From NCBI RefSeq assembly GCF_000309385.1, contig NZ_JH976537.1, forward strand, positions 1,092,527-1,156,526: DNA of 64,000 nucleotides, written 5' to 3'. The notes beneath the pieces were generated by a model, which worked only from the letters and a program-made list of their open reading frames with translations, searched no databases and was not told the origin of the DNA. The DNA is from Nodosilinea nodulosa PCC 7104 (lineage in GTDB: Bacteria; Cyanobacteriota; Cyanobacteriia; Phormidesmidales; Phormidesmidaceae). Of the stretch, positions 37,156 through 46,525 are shown one piece after another; the stretch's first letter is position 1; each line of letters starts with the position of its first letter. Both the position numbers and the translations under genes were made by a program.

Positions 37156-38163
37156 TTAATTCTGAACAAACTGCATTTTTGCAATCATAGGCCGATGGTC
37201 CGAGCCTCCATCGCTGCCGACGTAGGCATTCACGGATTGCAGGTCAGCGGTGTGCCATAGGTAATCAACCCTTTGAATAGGAAATGGCACAGATTTGACG
37301 GTTAAGGTATGGCCCAATCCCCATCCAGCTTCCCGAAAGCTATCGGAGAGAACGCCTTGCAGTTGGGCATAGGTTTGGGAGGTATCCGTCATGTTGCAGT
37401 CGCACGCGACAACAGTCGGGTGACTACGGTTCTGAAGCATTTGCTTGAGCAGTTCTACTTCATCGGCACGGCGGGTATACCGGTCTCTGGTCTGCTTGAC
37501 AAATTCGCCCAGGGGAAACAGGGGCATGTTGTTGGGGGCTAAATGCACAACGATTGCCGTCAGCAGCTTTCCGTTCACGTCGATAACCAGCTGAAGGCCT
37601 CGTTCAACCGGTGGATCGGGCAGTGCCACCATAGAAACAATCGGGAAACGACTCACGATTCCGACCGTATGATCTTCATCTGACTGGTGGAAGGCGGAAT
37701 ATGGGTAGTCGGAAAGAGCCTTGGTCAATGCAGCCTTGTTGGCCGGGAGAACTTCCTGCAAGCCAACAATATCGGGATTAGTTCTGTGAATGGCCTGGGC
37801 TATTTGAGCATAATTTTGGTTGTCCCATAGAATATTGAAGCTCATCACGGTGAAAGCACTTTGGGGGACTAGCTCTGGCCTGGAAAAGGGTGGCAAGATT
37901 ACTTGGCTAAAAAGTCCTACAACTATGGCGATGGGAATTGCCAGCCCGATCATCAAGTGCCGCTGACGTAGCCAGATGCTGACGGGAAGCAGTAAGGCAA
38001 GGGGCACAAATAAGTAAAATGCAGCTGTATTCAGCAGCGCCAGCCACCAGAGCTGGTCAAAGAAAACTAGCCGCAAGCCAAACCAAACCGTGATTAGGCC
38101 AAGATAAAGCCAGCCCAGACGGTTAACTAGGTGTTGAAAATTAGCCCTCAGCCGATTTCTCAC
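37156..38163 (-). CDS. membrane-anchored endonuclease/exonuclease/phosphatase-family protein
   Basis: 335 aa. Three or so hydrophobic segments at residues about 18-90 precede an EEP catalytic domain: MSFNILWDN (Asn), DIVGLQEVLP (Glu), ACDCNMTD (Asp/Asn), GSDHRPMIAKM (Asp-His). The domain occurs in DNase-I-like nucleases, sphingomyelinases and inositol polyphosphatases. With an N-terminal membrane anchor it most resembles the EEP proteins that face outward. It overlaps the upstream GT4 by 23 nt and sits 34 nt before the downstream GT4, so the cluster is one operon. A role in nucleic-acid or phospholipid turnover at the surface is possible, not shown. Confidence 0.85.
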   Translation of the reverse strand: MRNRLRANFQHLVNRLGWLYLGLITVWFGLRLVFFDQLWWLALLNTAAFYLFVPLALLLPVSIWLRQRHLMIGLAIPIAIVVGLFSQVILPPFSRPELVPQSAFTVMSFNILWDNQNYAQIAQAIHRTNPDIVGLQEVLPANKAALTKALSDYPYSAFHQSDEDHTVGIVSRFPIVSMVALPDPPVERGLQLVIDVNGKLLTAIVVHLAPNNMPLFPLGEFVKQTRDRYTRRADEVELLKQMLQNRSHPTVVACDCNMTDTSQTYAQLQGVLSDSFREAGWGLGHTLTVKSVPFPIQRVDYLWHTADLQSVNAYVGSDGGSDHRPMIAKMQFVQN

Positions 38164-39349
38164 TACCTGACCTACCTACGCCTAGTTCCTCATAAAACCC
38201 GAGGAGCTGCTTCGCCAGCGCCCGGTTGGTGTAGCGACTCATAGCGCGGTGGTAGCCCGCCTCAGCTAGCTCCCGGCGACGAGTGAGATTCTCCATCAGC
38301 AGGCGCAGGTGGTCGGCCAGGGCCGAAACGTTGCCCTCGGGAAAAACAAGGCCCGCCTGATCAATCACGTTGGGAATTTCGCCGGAGTCGGAGCCGATGA
38401 CGGGGACGGCGCAGGCCATGGCTTCGATCAGCACATGGCCAAACTGCTCTTTCCAGCCCTTGGCGGTGAGGGTTTTGAATCTATCGGTGGTCTCCGATGG
38501 CAGCACCAGGCTGTGCATCAGGTTGATGTAGTTGGGCACCTGGTGGTGGGGAATGTCGGTGACCCAGCGCAGGCGATCGCCGATACCCGCCCCATCGGCC
38601 CTAGCCTGAATCGTGCCCTGCAGCTCGCCCCGGCCCACCAGCAGCCACACCCAGGGTTGGGGGCGATCGCGCAGCGTCGCCAGGGCATCGCAGAGGGTGA
38701 GCAGTCCTTTCTCTTCAACAAACCGCCCGCAGTAGCCCACCACAAAGGCATCGGCGGGAATATCGAGACATTGGGCCAGCTCTGGCTGAGGCTGAGGGCG
38801 AAAGAGAGTTTCATCGACGCCGAGCTGGGGCATCACCTGGTAGGGAGCGGTGTAGCCGCGATCGCGCAAAACATCAGCTCCATCCTGGTTGCCCACCACC
38901 AGCCCGTGGCTGTGGCGCAGGTTGTAGGCCTCCAGGGCTGAAATGGGGAACTTGAGCCGGTAGGGCAGATTCCACCAGGTAAAAAAGACATTTTTGGCCT
39001 TTAGCCCCAGCAGACGGTTGAGGGTAATAGTCTGGGCGTAAGCCAGGGCTCTAGACCCCTGCTCCACCTGAATCACCTGGGGCCGGAACTGCCGCAGTAG
39101 CTGCACTAGGTCGGGGCCAAAGGTGAGCAAGCCCTGGTTGTTTTGGCTCAGGTTGCTGATGGGCTGCACCCGAAAGCTGCCCTCCACCAGGGGCTCTGAG
39201 ACGATCAGCCGGTTTTGCACGCCGCCAGGCTGCCAGCACCGAGGCACTCCCACCACTACCTCCATATCGGGCGAAAGCTGGGCCAGGGCGCGCAGCTTTT
39301 CGCGGTTGAGGTCAACAATATAGGTGTGGCTGAGCACAAGCACGCGCAT
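38141..39349 (-). CDS. family 4 glycosyltransferase (GT4)
   Basis: 402 aa GT-B fold transferase. The N-terminal domain has MRVLVLSHTYIVDLNREKLRAL, GLLTFGPDLVQLLRQFRPQ and VIQVEQGSRALAYAQTI. The C-terminal domain has VVGYCGRFVEEKGLLTLCDAL, LVGRGELQGTI and the E-x7-E region WKEQFGHVLIEAMACAVPVIGSDSGEIPNVI, where the first Glu and EAM are the sugar-nucleotide contacts. It overlaps the EEP gene by 23 nt and so is likely to be translationally coupled. First gene of the GT4-EEP-GT4 operon. Acceptor unknown. Confidence 0.93.
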   Translation of the reverse strand: MRVLVLSHTYIVDLNREKLRALAQLSPDMEVVVGVPRCWQPGGVQNRLIVSEPLVEGSFRVQPISNLSQNNQGLLTFGPDLVQLLRQFRPQVIQVEQGSRALAYAQTITLNRLLGLKAKNVFFTWWNLPYRLKFPISALEAYNLRHSHGLVVGNQDGADVLRDRGYTAPYQVMPQLGVDETLFRPQPQPELAQCLDIPADAFVVGYCGRFVEEKGLLTLCDALATLRDRPQPWVWLLVGRGELQGTIQARADGAGIGDRLRWVTDIPHHQVPNYINLMHSLVLPSETTDRFKTLTAKGWKEQFGHVLIEAMACAVPVIGSDSGEIPNVIDQAGLVFPEGNVSALADHLRLLMENLTRRRELAEAGYHRAMSRYTNRALAKQLLGFYEELGVGRSGSEKSAEG

Positions 39350-39441
39350 GGCAGCGGCACTCCAGGCATGGGGGCAGGGTTAGGATGCCCTCTGGGCACC
39401 CGGCACCAGCCAAAATCGCCAATCTAAAATCCTAAACTGGC

Positions 39442-40482
39442 TCAGACCTTAGCCGGGCGATACTCAAAGGTGGCTCTCACCATCCCGTGATCCGAAGATC
39501 CATCGGCCTCGTGGTTATCGTAGTTAAGGTGGTCATTGACGATATCCATGCCCTTGAAGGCCCACTGGCGCTGGCGAGAGTTGTCGTAAAACTCCTGGGA
39601 CACCAAAATGTGATCCAACGACTCGCGCAGGTTTTGGTGAATGTGGGTGTAGTAGACATCGCGATCGCTGCGGTACTGCTGCAATCGGCTGACCGCGTAG
39701 AGCGCTGTATCACTGCCCCCCTGCTCTAGCCCGCTGAGAATGTAGTTGGGCTGGCCCGTGAGAATGTTCAAGGTGTTGCTGGTTTGGCCGTCGTTGAGGT
39801 CACCCAAAACCACCACCGCATCGTCGGTGCCCTTGAGCACTTCGGTGAGCATCATCCGCAGGGCGGTTGCTTCTGCGGTGCGGCGAATGGTTGAAAGGGC
39901 GCTGCCGAGGGCGTCGCTGTGGCGACTGTAGTAGTCTTTCTCGTCTCGGTACCAGCCCTCGGTGTAGATTGCGGTGGGCGCTTTAGATTTGAAGTGAGCC
40001 ACGTAGACTGAAATGGGCGCACCATTTGAGCGAGGGCGTACCTTGAAGTGCAGCACGGGGCGCGAGAAGCCGTTAATTCTCACCGCGACTTCAGGCGTTT
40101 GGGGGTCGCCGCCGCTGCTTTGCAGCCGAAATTTTTCGGGAAAGCGATCGATCCACTCGGGTTCACCCACGAGAATGTCTGTCCTAACCGCGCCGCTGCA
40201 GACAATCTTTTGTCCGGTGTGGTCAGTTGGCACCAGCAGCGTGTAGCCAGCCAGGTCAGGGTGGTCAAACACGGCAGCGATCGCCTCTCTATGCCACAGC
40301 TCCTGAAAGCCCCACACATCTGACGGATGCTGGAGAATGATGTGACGAATCCAGTCGAGCTTGCGGGCGTAGGCGGCTTCATCCCAGCCGTCGGAGTCAG
40401 AATAGATCCGCAATCCGGGCAAATTGAAATTGTAGAGATTGAGAGTTGACAGGGCAAATTGCGTGCGTCTAGCCATGACCAC
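39442..40482 (-). CDS. endonuclease/exonuclease/phosphatase-family protein
   Basis: 346 aa, soluble, with no signal peptide. DNase-I-like fold: STLNLYNFNLP near the start, DVWGFQELWHREA (Glu), VYVAHFKSKAP, VVLGDLNDGQTSN (GDLND), DHILVSQEFYD and the terminal SDHGMVRATFEY (SDH). GTG at 40482 has GGAG 4 nt before it; the ATG at 40476 is an alternative. Second EEP protein of this neighbourhood, separated from the GT4 operon by about 90 nt on the same strand. Substrate unknown. Confidence 0.88.
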   Translation of the reverse strand: MVMARRTQFALSTLNLYNFNLPGLRIYSDSDGWDEAAYARKLDWIRHIILQHPSDVWGFQELWHREAIAAVFDHPDLAGYTLLVPTDHTGQKIVCSGAVRTDILVGEPEWIDRFPEKFRLQSSGGDPQTPEVAVRINGFSRPVLHFKVRPRSNGAPISVYVAHFKSKAPTAIYTEGWYRDEKDYYSRHSDALGSALSTIRRTAEATALRMMLTEVLKGTDDAVVVLGDLNDGQTSNTLNILTGQPNYILSGLEQGGSDTALYAVSRLQQYRSDRDVYYTHIHQNLRESLDHILVSQEFYDNSRQRQWAFKGMDIVNDHLNYDNHEADGSSDHGMVRATFEYRPAKV

Positions 40483-40726
40483 TTATCTCCACTAAAAGCG
40501 ATGAGGCTTCGTTAACAGAGACTGACTTCACGCCTGAAGCCAGCTATTCCAGAAACGTGCAGGGCTTAAAGTCATCAGGATATGCAGCTATGGTAGCGTT
40601 GACCCCAAAAAGCGAACAACCTCAAGCTCTGTCTTTAATACTTGAATACTTGGCTCTGACAGTTCCGGGGTAATTTATTGATCTTCTCTTAAACACTAAA
40701 CTAAGAAAGAGATTTTGATGTCTCTT

Positions 40727-41380
40727 TCAACTTAACCCTTTTTTTACTGCATAGATAGCTGCCTGGGTGCGATCCGCTAGGCCGAGCCTCATCAGAATAT
40801 TAGAAACATGGTTTTTGACCGTGCCTTCACTCACATTCAGTGCCTGGGCAATGCCCTTGTTAGTAACCCCTTGAGCGATTAGTTTTAGCACCTCCACTTC
40901 TCTGGTAGTAAGCGGCAGGTCAATGGATGGCGGAGAATTGATAGGCACCTGTTTATCCTTTAAAGCTCCAATCAGTTTACCTGCGACCTCAGGCGCTAGC
41001 TGATATACACCTGCGTGGGCTAGCTTAATAGCCTGACCTAAATCCTTGGGGGGAATATCTTTCATCAGATAGCCACAGGCCCCAGCCAGGAGCGACTGCA
41101 CAATAAATTCTTCATCATCAAAGGTGGTGAGCATAATCACTTGGCAGGTGGGTAAGGCCTGCCTGATTTTTGCGGTCGCTTCTACGCCATTGATTTCGGG
41201 CATCCGCACGTCCATGAGAACAATATTTGGTTTTAGGTCCAGGGCTTTTGCGATCGCATCCCTCCCATTAAGGGCCGTTCCCACCACCTCAACGGCCTCT
41301 TCAAGCTCGAGCAATGAGGCAATTCCTTCTCGAATTAGGTACTGATCATCAACAATCAAAATTCGAATTTTCAGCGTCAT
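40727..41380 (-). CDS. NarL/FixJ-family response regulator
   Basis: 217 aa. N-terminal receiver domain (ILIVDDQYLIREGIASLL, phosphoacceptor Asp in NIVLMDVRMPEINGVEA near residue 55, MLTTFDDEEF, GACGYLMKD) and a C-terminal LuxR-type helix-turn-helix (LTTREVEVLKLIAQGVTNKG, LNVSEGTVKNHVSNILMRLG). Its ATG overlaps the kinase gene's stop by 4 nt (ATGA), so the two are translationally coupled. It probably controls the divergent MacA-MacB operon (inference from position). Confidence 0.96.
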   Translation of the reverse strand: MTLKIRILIVDDQYLIREGIASLLELEEAVEVVGTALNGRDAIAKALDLKPNIVLMDVRMPEINGVEATAKIRQALPTCQVIMLTTFDDEEFIVQSLLAGACGYLMKDIPPKDLGQAIKLAHAGVYQLAPEVAGKLIGALKDKQVPINSPPSIDLPLTTREVEVLKLIAQGVTNKGIAQALNVSEGTVKNHVSNILMRLGLADRTQAAIYAVKKGLS

Positions 41381-42723
41381 AAGCTCTCCCCTAGACTCAA
41401 GTAGGGCTGAGAATCAGACTGAGGAATATGTGCCGTGAGCGTTGTCTCTTGAGGCCGACTGCTAATGCTGAGGGTTCCCCCCACCAGGCTCAGTCGCTCC
41501 TGTAAGCCAGTTAATCCCTGGGTTGTTGGTTCGTTCTTGCTTAATTTGCAGGTAGCCAGGTCAAAGCCAGAACCATTATCTGTCAGCTCAAGACTGGCCT
41601 GTTGATGACCAAAATCCAGCGTTATTACGACATGGCTGGCGTTGGCGTGCTTGTGTACATTGGTCAACCCCTCTTGAATCACACGGTATAACGTCATGAG
41701 CTTTAGTTTGCTGTAGCGCGCACTGTCTCCCGACTGATTGAGCGTGAGCTCCAGTTCACTATGGCGCATCCGTCCGAGTAAATCCTGTAGAGATTTCTCA
41801 AACACAAAAGACTTACCATCTTGACGCAGACTGCTCACCGACTCACGTACATCCTTTAGGGCATCTTGTACAGTGCGCTGCGCGTGGTGGATTGCCTCAT
41901 GGGCACGATTTGGATCTCGCTCTCTGTAGGCGTTTGCTTTTTCTAGCTGGATATTAATCGCGGCCAGGTGATGGCCCAAACTGTCGTGGATATCGCGCGC
42001 CAAGCGGTTGCGCTCTTCAGTTACGGCTAAGTCGGCCACCCGAGCGGCATACTGTTTGAGCTGGGCATGGGACGCTTCGAGTGAGGCCAATAACCCCGCC
42101 AGCTTTTGCTGAGCTTGAATGGCCTGTGACATAGCTCGGGCCAATAGCAGCGTAAAAAATAACGTAATCAGCGAGCCCATGCTTTCATCGAGCACCCTGC
42201 CCCCTAGATTGGACCTATGGTGAGGTATGCGGTGAGGCACGCCAGCATTGGGCATACCACTAGCTAGGGGCGGTAACGGCGGTACACCCATACCGCCAAA
42301 GTCAGATAATCTAACCACCAAAAATAATGTGACCATCAAGATAGCAATGAAATAGCTCAGACGTTTGCTAACGGCTAAGTAGCTATAGAGAAGAATAGGC
42401 AAAAAAAGAATCTTCGAATAGGTGAGGTCAGTGACTAAACAAGCGCCTATAAATAAAAATATTCTCACCAAGAAAGGAATGATCTGCGTCCCATCCGACA
42501 TTAAAAAACTGGCTTTACCCACAGCCCATAGCTCAAGGCCGATTAGCAAGAGCACCATCGTCAAAAAGAACAAAAGCCGATAATTCTCCGGCTCATCTAC
42601 GATACTCCTCGGTCCGATGCCTCCGTCTAACCAGTCTACAACGCCCGCCAAAAGCACGGCTGCATATACGGCTAAGGCAATCAATCGGTAGCGCTGATAG
42701 AGAAGGTTCGATTCCTGCGTCAT
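41377..42723 (-). CDS. sensor histidine kinase, DesK/NarX-like (HisKA_3)
   Basis: 448 aa from ATG 42723 (a GTG at 42741 would add 6). About five hydrophobic segments over residues 15-200 form the membrane sensor. Then comes a dimerisation helix with H-box ERNRLARDIHDSLGHHLAAINIQ (His about 250), and a HATPase_c domain: RVIQEGLTNVHKHANASHV (N box), ELTDNGSGFDLA, GLTGLQERLSLVGGTLSI. It pairs with the 4-nt overlapping regulator. The ligand is not readable. The divergent arrangement with the MacA gene suggests sensing of a pump substrate. Confidence 0.94.
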   Translation of the reverse strand: MTQESNLLYQRYRLIALAVYAAVLLAGVVDWLDGGIGPRSIVDEPENYRLLFFLTMVLLLIGLELWAVGKASFLMSDGTQIIPFLVRIFLFIGACLVTDLTYSKILFLPILLYSYLAVSKRLSYFIAILMVTLFLVVRLSDFGGMGVPPLPPLASGMPNAGVPHRIPHHRSNLGGRVLDESMGSLITLFFTLLLARAMSQAIQAQQKLAGLLASLEASHAQLKQYAARVADLAVTEERNRLARDIHDSLGHHLAAINIQLEKANAYRERDPNRAHEAIHHAQRTVQDALKDVRESVSSLRQDGKSFVFEKSLQDLLGRMRHSELELTLNQSGDSARYSKLKLMTLYRVIQEGLTNVHKHANASHVVITLDFGHQQASLELTDNGSGFDLATCKLSKNEPTTQGLTGLQERLSLVGGTLSISSRPQETTLTAHIPQSDSQPYLSLGESL

Positions 42724-42800
42724 CTGAGAAAACCTGAGCACAGGTTAACCCTATCAAAATAACAGCAAAATATACCATCTATTCCGGATGCTGAGACCTT

Positions 42801-42842
42801 TTAGCCATTACTTTAGCCACTATGGCCATGACTTTTGGCTAA
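42801..42842. promoter_or_regulatory. candidate operator between the kinase and MacA genes
   Basis: Two TTAGCCA sites (42801-42807 and 42813-42819) and an inverted TGGCTAA (42836-42842), in the 236-bp divergent region. This could bind the regulator. It is a pattern only. Confidence 0.35.
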
Positions 42843-42959
42843 TCTGATTTGGCTACTTAGCATATGTAGGACTCCGAAACCTGTTTTACACTCAGACCAG
42901 GCCTGGTCTTCAACTGATGTGATTTATCCTGAATACCTGCTCTTTCTCAATCAGGAGCT

Positions 42960-44351
42960 ATGCTCAAATCTCCACCAAAACAACGCTTTTCCCAAGGTTT
43001 CATCGGCCTGCTCGCTATTAGTCTGCTGACCGGTGGTAGCTATCTGCTCTACCGGCAGTTTGTGATCTTGCCGCGGCAAGAAGTCATCGCTCAGACCAAA
43101 ACGGCTGGTGTAGAAACCGCGACGCTGCCCATCACCGTTTCGGCCAACGGCACCGTTGAGCCTGAGCAGCAAACTAACGTCAGCCCCAAAACCGCAGGGC
43201 GCTTAGAGCAAGTAACCGTGGATGAAGGCGCAGTCGTCAAAACAGGGCAAATCCTGGCCTACATGGATGATTCTGAGCTACAGGGGCAGTTGATCCAGGC
43301 AAAAGGACAGCTTGATGCGGCACAGGCCAATCTAAACAAGCTCGTGGCGGGCAATTTGCCTCAGGACATTTCTACCGCTGCCGCGAACCTGTCCAGCGCC
43401 CAAGCTGAACTCCGCAAAGCCACCAGCGATTTGCAGCGCTATCAGGGACTTTACGCCCGGGGGGCCATCGCCGCCGCAGATCTCAGCACCTATCAAACCG
43501 CGAAAGACACGGCGCAGGCCAGCGTGACCAGCGCCCAGCAGGCGCTAGATCTGGCTCGAATGGGCAGCCGTCAGGAAGACATCGCCCAGGCAAAAGCTCA
43601 GGTCGTTGAGGCCCAGGGGACTTTGACGACGGCTCAAACGCAGATTGACGATACGGTCATCCGCGCGCCGTTTAGCGGCACGGTAACCGCTCGCTACGCC
43701 GATCCAGGCGATTTTGTCTCGCCCTCGACAGCCGCGAGTGAGACGACGTCTTCTTCGTCATCTTCTATTTTGTCTTTGGCCTCCAATTATCAGGTCGTGG
43801 CCAAAGTGGCAGAGGCGGATATCGCCAAAATCAAGCTAGGGCAAGCGGTGCGCATTACGGCAGATGCCTACCCCACCGAGCAGTTTGACGGCAGCGTCGC
43901 GCAGATTGCCGAGCAGGCGACCGTTACCTCGAACGTGACCAGCTTTGAGGTGCATGTCGATCTGTCTGAGAGCGCCCAGGCGAAGCTCAAGCCGGGCATG
44001 AATGTCGATGTGGAATTTCAGGCGGGTGAGCTGGCCAATGTCATGGTGGTGCCAACTGTTACGATTGTGCGGCAGGCCCAGGGCGAGGGAGTGATGGTCA
44101 TGGGTGCAGGCAATACGCCTCAGTTCAAGCGGGTTGAAACGGGATTAACCGTGGCTGACAAAACGCAGATAGTGTCTGGCCTCACCGGGAATGAACAAAT
44201 TGTGCTGAGTGCTGCGCAGGGATTGCCCGAGAATCGCCGCAATATTGGGGCGGGGCGAAGGTCGCCGATTCCAGGGGTGGGTGGTCCGCCGGGGGGCAGC
44301 AGATCTGGAAGTAGCTCTGGCGCTGGTGCGGGCGGGGGTCGCGGTGGATAA
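42960..44351 (+). CDS. MacA/HlyD-like periplasmic adaptor of an efflux pump
   Basis: 463 aa. N-terminal membrane anchor (about 14-32), lipoyl/barrel-sandwich halves (TVEPEQQTNVSPKTAGRLEQV, DTVIRAPFSGTVTARYADPGD), a coiled-coil hairpin between them (about 110-210) that docks the outer-membrane channel, and a beta-barrel and membrane-proximal domain to about 430. The last about 40 residues are Gly/Ser-rich (GGSRSGSSSGAGAGGGRGG), unusual for the family. AGGAG at 42953-42957 is a strong ribosome-binding site. First gene of the operon adaptor, permease, ATPase. A TolC protein is encoded at 28-29.6 kb. Confidence 0.94.
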   Translation: MLKSPPKQRFSQGFIGLLAISLLTGGSYLLYRQFVILPRQEVIAQTKTAGVETATLPITVSANGTVEPEQQTNVSPKTAGRLEQVTVDEGAVVKTGQILAYMDDSELQGQLIQAKGQLDAAQANLNKLVAGNLPQDISTAAANLSSAQAELRKATSDLQRYQGLYARGAIAAADLSTYQTAKDTAQASVTSAQQALDLARMGSRQEDIAQAKAQVVEAQGTLTTAQTQIDDTVIRAPFSGTVTARYADPGDFVSPSTAASETTSSSSSSILSLASNYQVVAKVAEADIAKIKLGQAVRITADAYPTEQFDGSVAQIAEQATVTSNVTSFEVHVDLSESAQAKLKPGMNVDVEFQAGELANVMVVPTVTIVRQAQGEGVMVMGAGNTPQFKRVETGLTVADKTQIVSGLTGNEQIVLSAAQGLPENRRNIGAGRRSPIPGVGGPPGGSRSGSSSGAGAGGGRGG

Positions 44352-45606
44352 GCATGCGCTGCCTTCGCTGTCTGCAGCGGAAATTTTGGCGATGGCGATC
44401 GCCGCGCTGTGGAGCAACAAACTGCGGACGGCGCTGACCATGCTGGGCGTAATTATCGGCATTACCGCCGTGATTGCGGTGACCTCGGTGGGCCAGGGCG
44501 TACAGTCGCAGACAGAAGCCAACCTTCAGGGCTTGGGGGCAGATATTTTGCAGGTGCGTCCGGGTTCTGCCAGCAGCGGCAATGTCAGCCAGGGTAGCGG
44601 CAGCGCCACGACGCTCACCTGGGATGATGCCCAGGCGATTGGTTCGCAGGTACAGGTAGCTGGCTCGGTGTCGGCCTACCTGCAGCAAACCTTCCAGGTC
44701 GTGTACGGGCAAAACAACACCTCCACGACGATTTTAGGCACCGATACAACCTATCCGATGGTCAACAATTTGACGATGCAATCCGGGCGGTTTTTTACCG
44801 CCGATGAGCTGACCCAGGCCCAATCGGTGGTGGTGATCGGCCCGACGCTGAGGGATGAGCTGTTGGGCGTGGGCGCCGAGGCGGTGGGCGAAAAGATTCG
44901 CATTCAGGGGCAGCGCTATAGCGTGGTCGGCGTGGCCAATGTGAAGGGCTCGCAGGGGCGGCAAAATCCGGATGAGCAGGCCTACGTGCCGCTGACGAAT
45001 ATGTCGGCGCGGCTGGTCGGTAACAATGCCCTTAGCGGCATTGCGGTGCAGGGCATTTCGGTTAAGGTGAGCGCGCAAGATCAGCTAGAGGCGGCTGATT
45101 TTCAAATTACGAATCTGCTGCGGGTGCGGCATAGCATCTATCCGGCGCGGGGCGATCAGGACGATTTTCAAATTTCGAGTGCGGCTAACCTGGTGGAAAC
45201 CCTGAGCAGCACGGTGGGATTGTTCACGGTGATGGTTGTGGCGATCGCCGGCATTTCCCTGGTTGTTGGCGGCATTGGTATTGCCAACATCATGCTGGTA
45301 TCGGTGGTGGAGCGCACCCGCGAAATTGGCATTCGCAAGGCCATCGGCGCGACCAATCAGGCGATTCTGAGTCAGTTTTTGGCCGAGGCGATCGCCATTT
45401 CAGCCGCCGGTGGTTTTTTGGGCGTGGGGCTCGGGGTGGCGATCGCCCGCCTTGCCGCCAGTCTGTTTCGCTTTCCGTTTGTAGTGTCGCTGTGGGCGAT
45501 TGGCTTGGGTGTTGGACTCTCTTTTGTGATTGGCATTGTGGCGGGCGTTATTCCGGCTCGCAGCGCCGCCAAATTAGACCCCATCGTAGCGCTTAGAAGT
45601 GACTAG
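44344..45606 (+). CDS. MacB-type ABC permease (FtsX domain)
   Basis: 420 aa starting from GTG 44344, which overlaps the adaptor stop by 8 nt (MDKHALPSLSAAEILAMAI). The longer frame to 44209 is a shadow of the adaptor's Gly-rich tail. First membrane helix: LRTALTMLGVIIGITAVIAVTSVGQGVQ; then a large MacB_PCD extracytoplasmic domain (about 60-280); then the FtsX-type end with three helices (VETLSSTVGLFTVMVVAIAGISLVVGGIGIANIMLV, REIGIRKAIGATNQAIL, VVSLWAIGLGVGLSFVIGIVAGVIPARSAAKLDPIVALR). It works with the separate ATPase downstream. Substrate unknown. Confidence 0.93.
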   Translation: MDKHALPSLSAAEILAMAIAALWSNKLRTALTMLGVIIGITAVIAVTSVGQGVQSQTEANLQGLGADILQVRPGSASSGNVSQGSGSATTLTWDDAQAIGSQVQVAGSVSAYLQQTFQVVYGQNNTSTTILGTDTTYPMVNNLTMQSGRFFTADELTQAQSVVVIGPTLRDELLGVGAEAVGEKIRIQGQRYSVVGVANVKGSQGRQNPDEQAYVPLTNMSARLVGNNALSGIAVQGISVKVSAQDQLEAADFQITNLLRVRHSIYPARGDQDDFQISSAANLVETLSSTVGLFTVMVVAIAGISLVVGGIGIANIMLVSVVERTREIGIRKAIGATNQAILSQFLAEAIAISAAGGFLGVGLGVAIARLAASLFRFPFVVSLWAIGLGVGLSFVIGIVAGVIPARSAAKLDPIVALRSD

Positions 45607-45734
45607 TACTCTGAGGCGGAAGTTTAGGGACTATTTCTGCAAGCTAGGGAGCAGGGAAACTAGGGAGCCAGGCGCGCCAAAACGGTGGAGATATTTCAGC
45701 CTTCTAGGACTAGAAAAGAGCAGCAGGATTGATC

Positions 45735-46445
45735 ATGACAGCCATGATTTGGATGGAAGGCATCCATAAAACCTATCGATTGGGTGAAGTTGATGTGTCT
45801 GTACTCAAGGGCATTGATCTCACCATTGAGGAAGGCGATTATGTGGCGATTATGGGAGCCTCAGGTTCGGGAAAATCTACTCTGATGAACATCATGGGCT
45901 GTCTGGATCGCCCTTCGGCTGGCCATTACGTTTTGGAGGGGCAAAACTTAACCACGCTGAGCAATGAGGGGCTTGCATATGTTCGCAATCAGCGCATTGG
46001 CTTTGTATTTCAACAGTTCAATCTGCTGTCTCGCTCAACCGCGTTGGAAAATGTCATGCTGCCGATGGTCTATGCCGGGATAAGTCGACGGCAACGGCAG
46101 CAGCGGGCAGCGGCAGCGCTGCAGCGGGTGGGACTAGGCGATCGCATGGGCAACCGGCCCAGCCAGCTCTCTGGGGGGCAGCAGCAAAGAGTCGCGATCG
46201 CCCGTGCCCTGGTCAATCGTCCGGCGCTGGTTCTAGCTGACGAACCCACGGGGGCGTTAGACACCCAAACCTCTTACGAAGTCATGGCGCTCCTCACCGA
46301 ACTCAACGACCAGGGTATTACGGTCATTATCGTGACCCATGAGCCTGATATCGCAGCCCAAACCCACCGCATCATTCATGTTCAGGATGGGCTGCTGCAG
46401 GGGGAAGCCAGAAACCATGGGCGCACGAGCTACCCAGCAGACTAA
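45735..46445 (+). CDS. MacB/LolD-type ABC transporter ATPase
   Basis: 236 aa from ATG 45735, with AGCAGGA 45722-45728 as ribosome-binding site; the apparent TTG start two codons upstream is unnecessary. Walker [11 protein letters not shown]-loop [21 protein letters not shown], signature [15 protein letters not shown], Walker [14 protein letters not shown]-loop [11 protein letters not shown]: a complete nucleotide-binding domain of the MacB/LolD class. Third gene of the adaptor, permease, ATPase operon. In E. coli MacB the ATPase and permease are one polypeptide; here they are separate. Confidence 0.96.
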   Translation: MTAMIWMEGIHKTYRLGEVDVSVLKGIDLTIEEGDYVAIMGASGSGKSTLMNIMGCLDRPSAGHYVLEGQNLTTLSNEGLAYVRNQRIGFVFQQFNLLSRSTALENVMLPMVYAGISRRQRQQRAAAALQRVGLGDRMGNRPSQLSGGQQQRVAIARALVNRPALVLADEPTGALDTQTSYEVMALLTELNDQGITVIIVTHEPDIAAQTHRIIHVQDGLLQGEARNHGRTSYPAD

Positions 46446-46525
46446 AACTATCGGTAAAGGCGGGTGGCCCACCCGCTCGCAGACCACCCCTGGCGGCGGT
46501 CCTGCTGATGCTGGCAATCATGGCC

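Noticed and set aside
44209-44343. Longer N terminus for the MacB-type permease
   Set aside because: It overlaps the adaptor's Gly-rich tail in a different frame; GTG 44344 fits the overlap with the adaptor stop.
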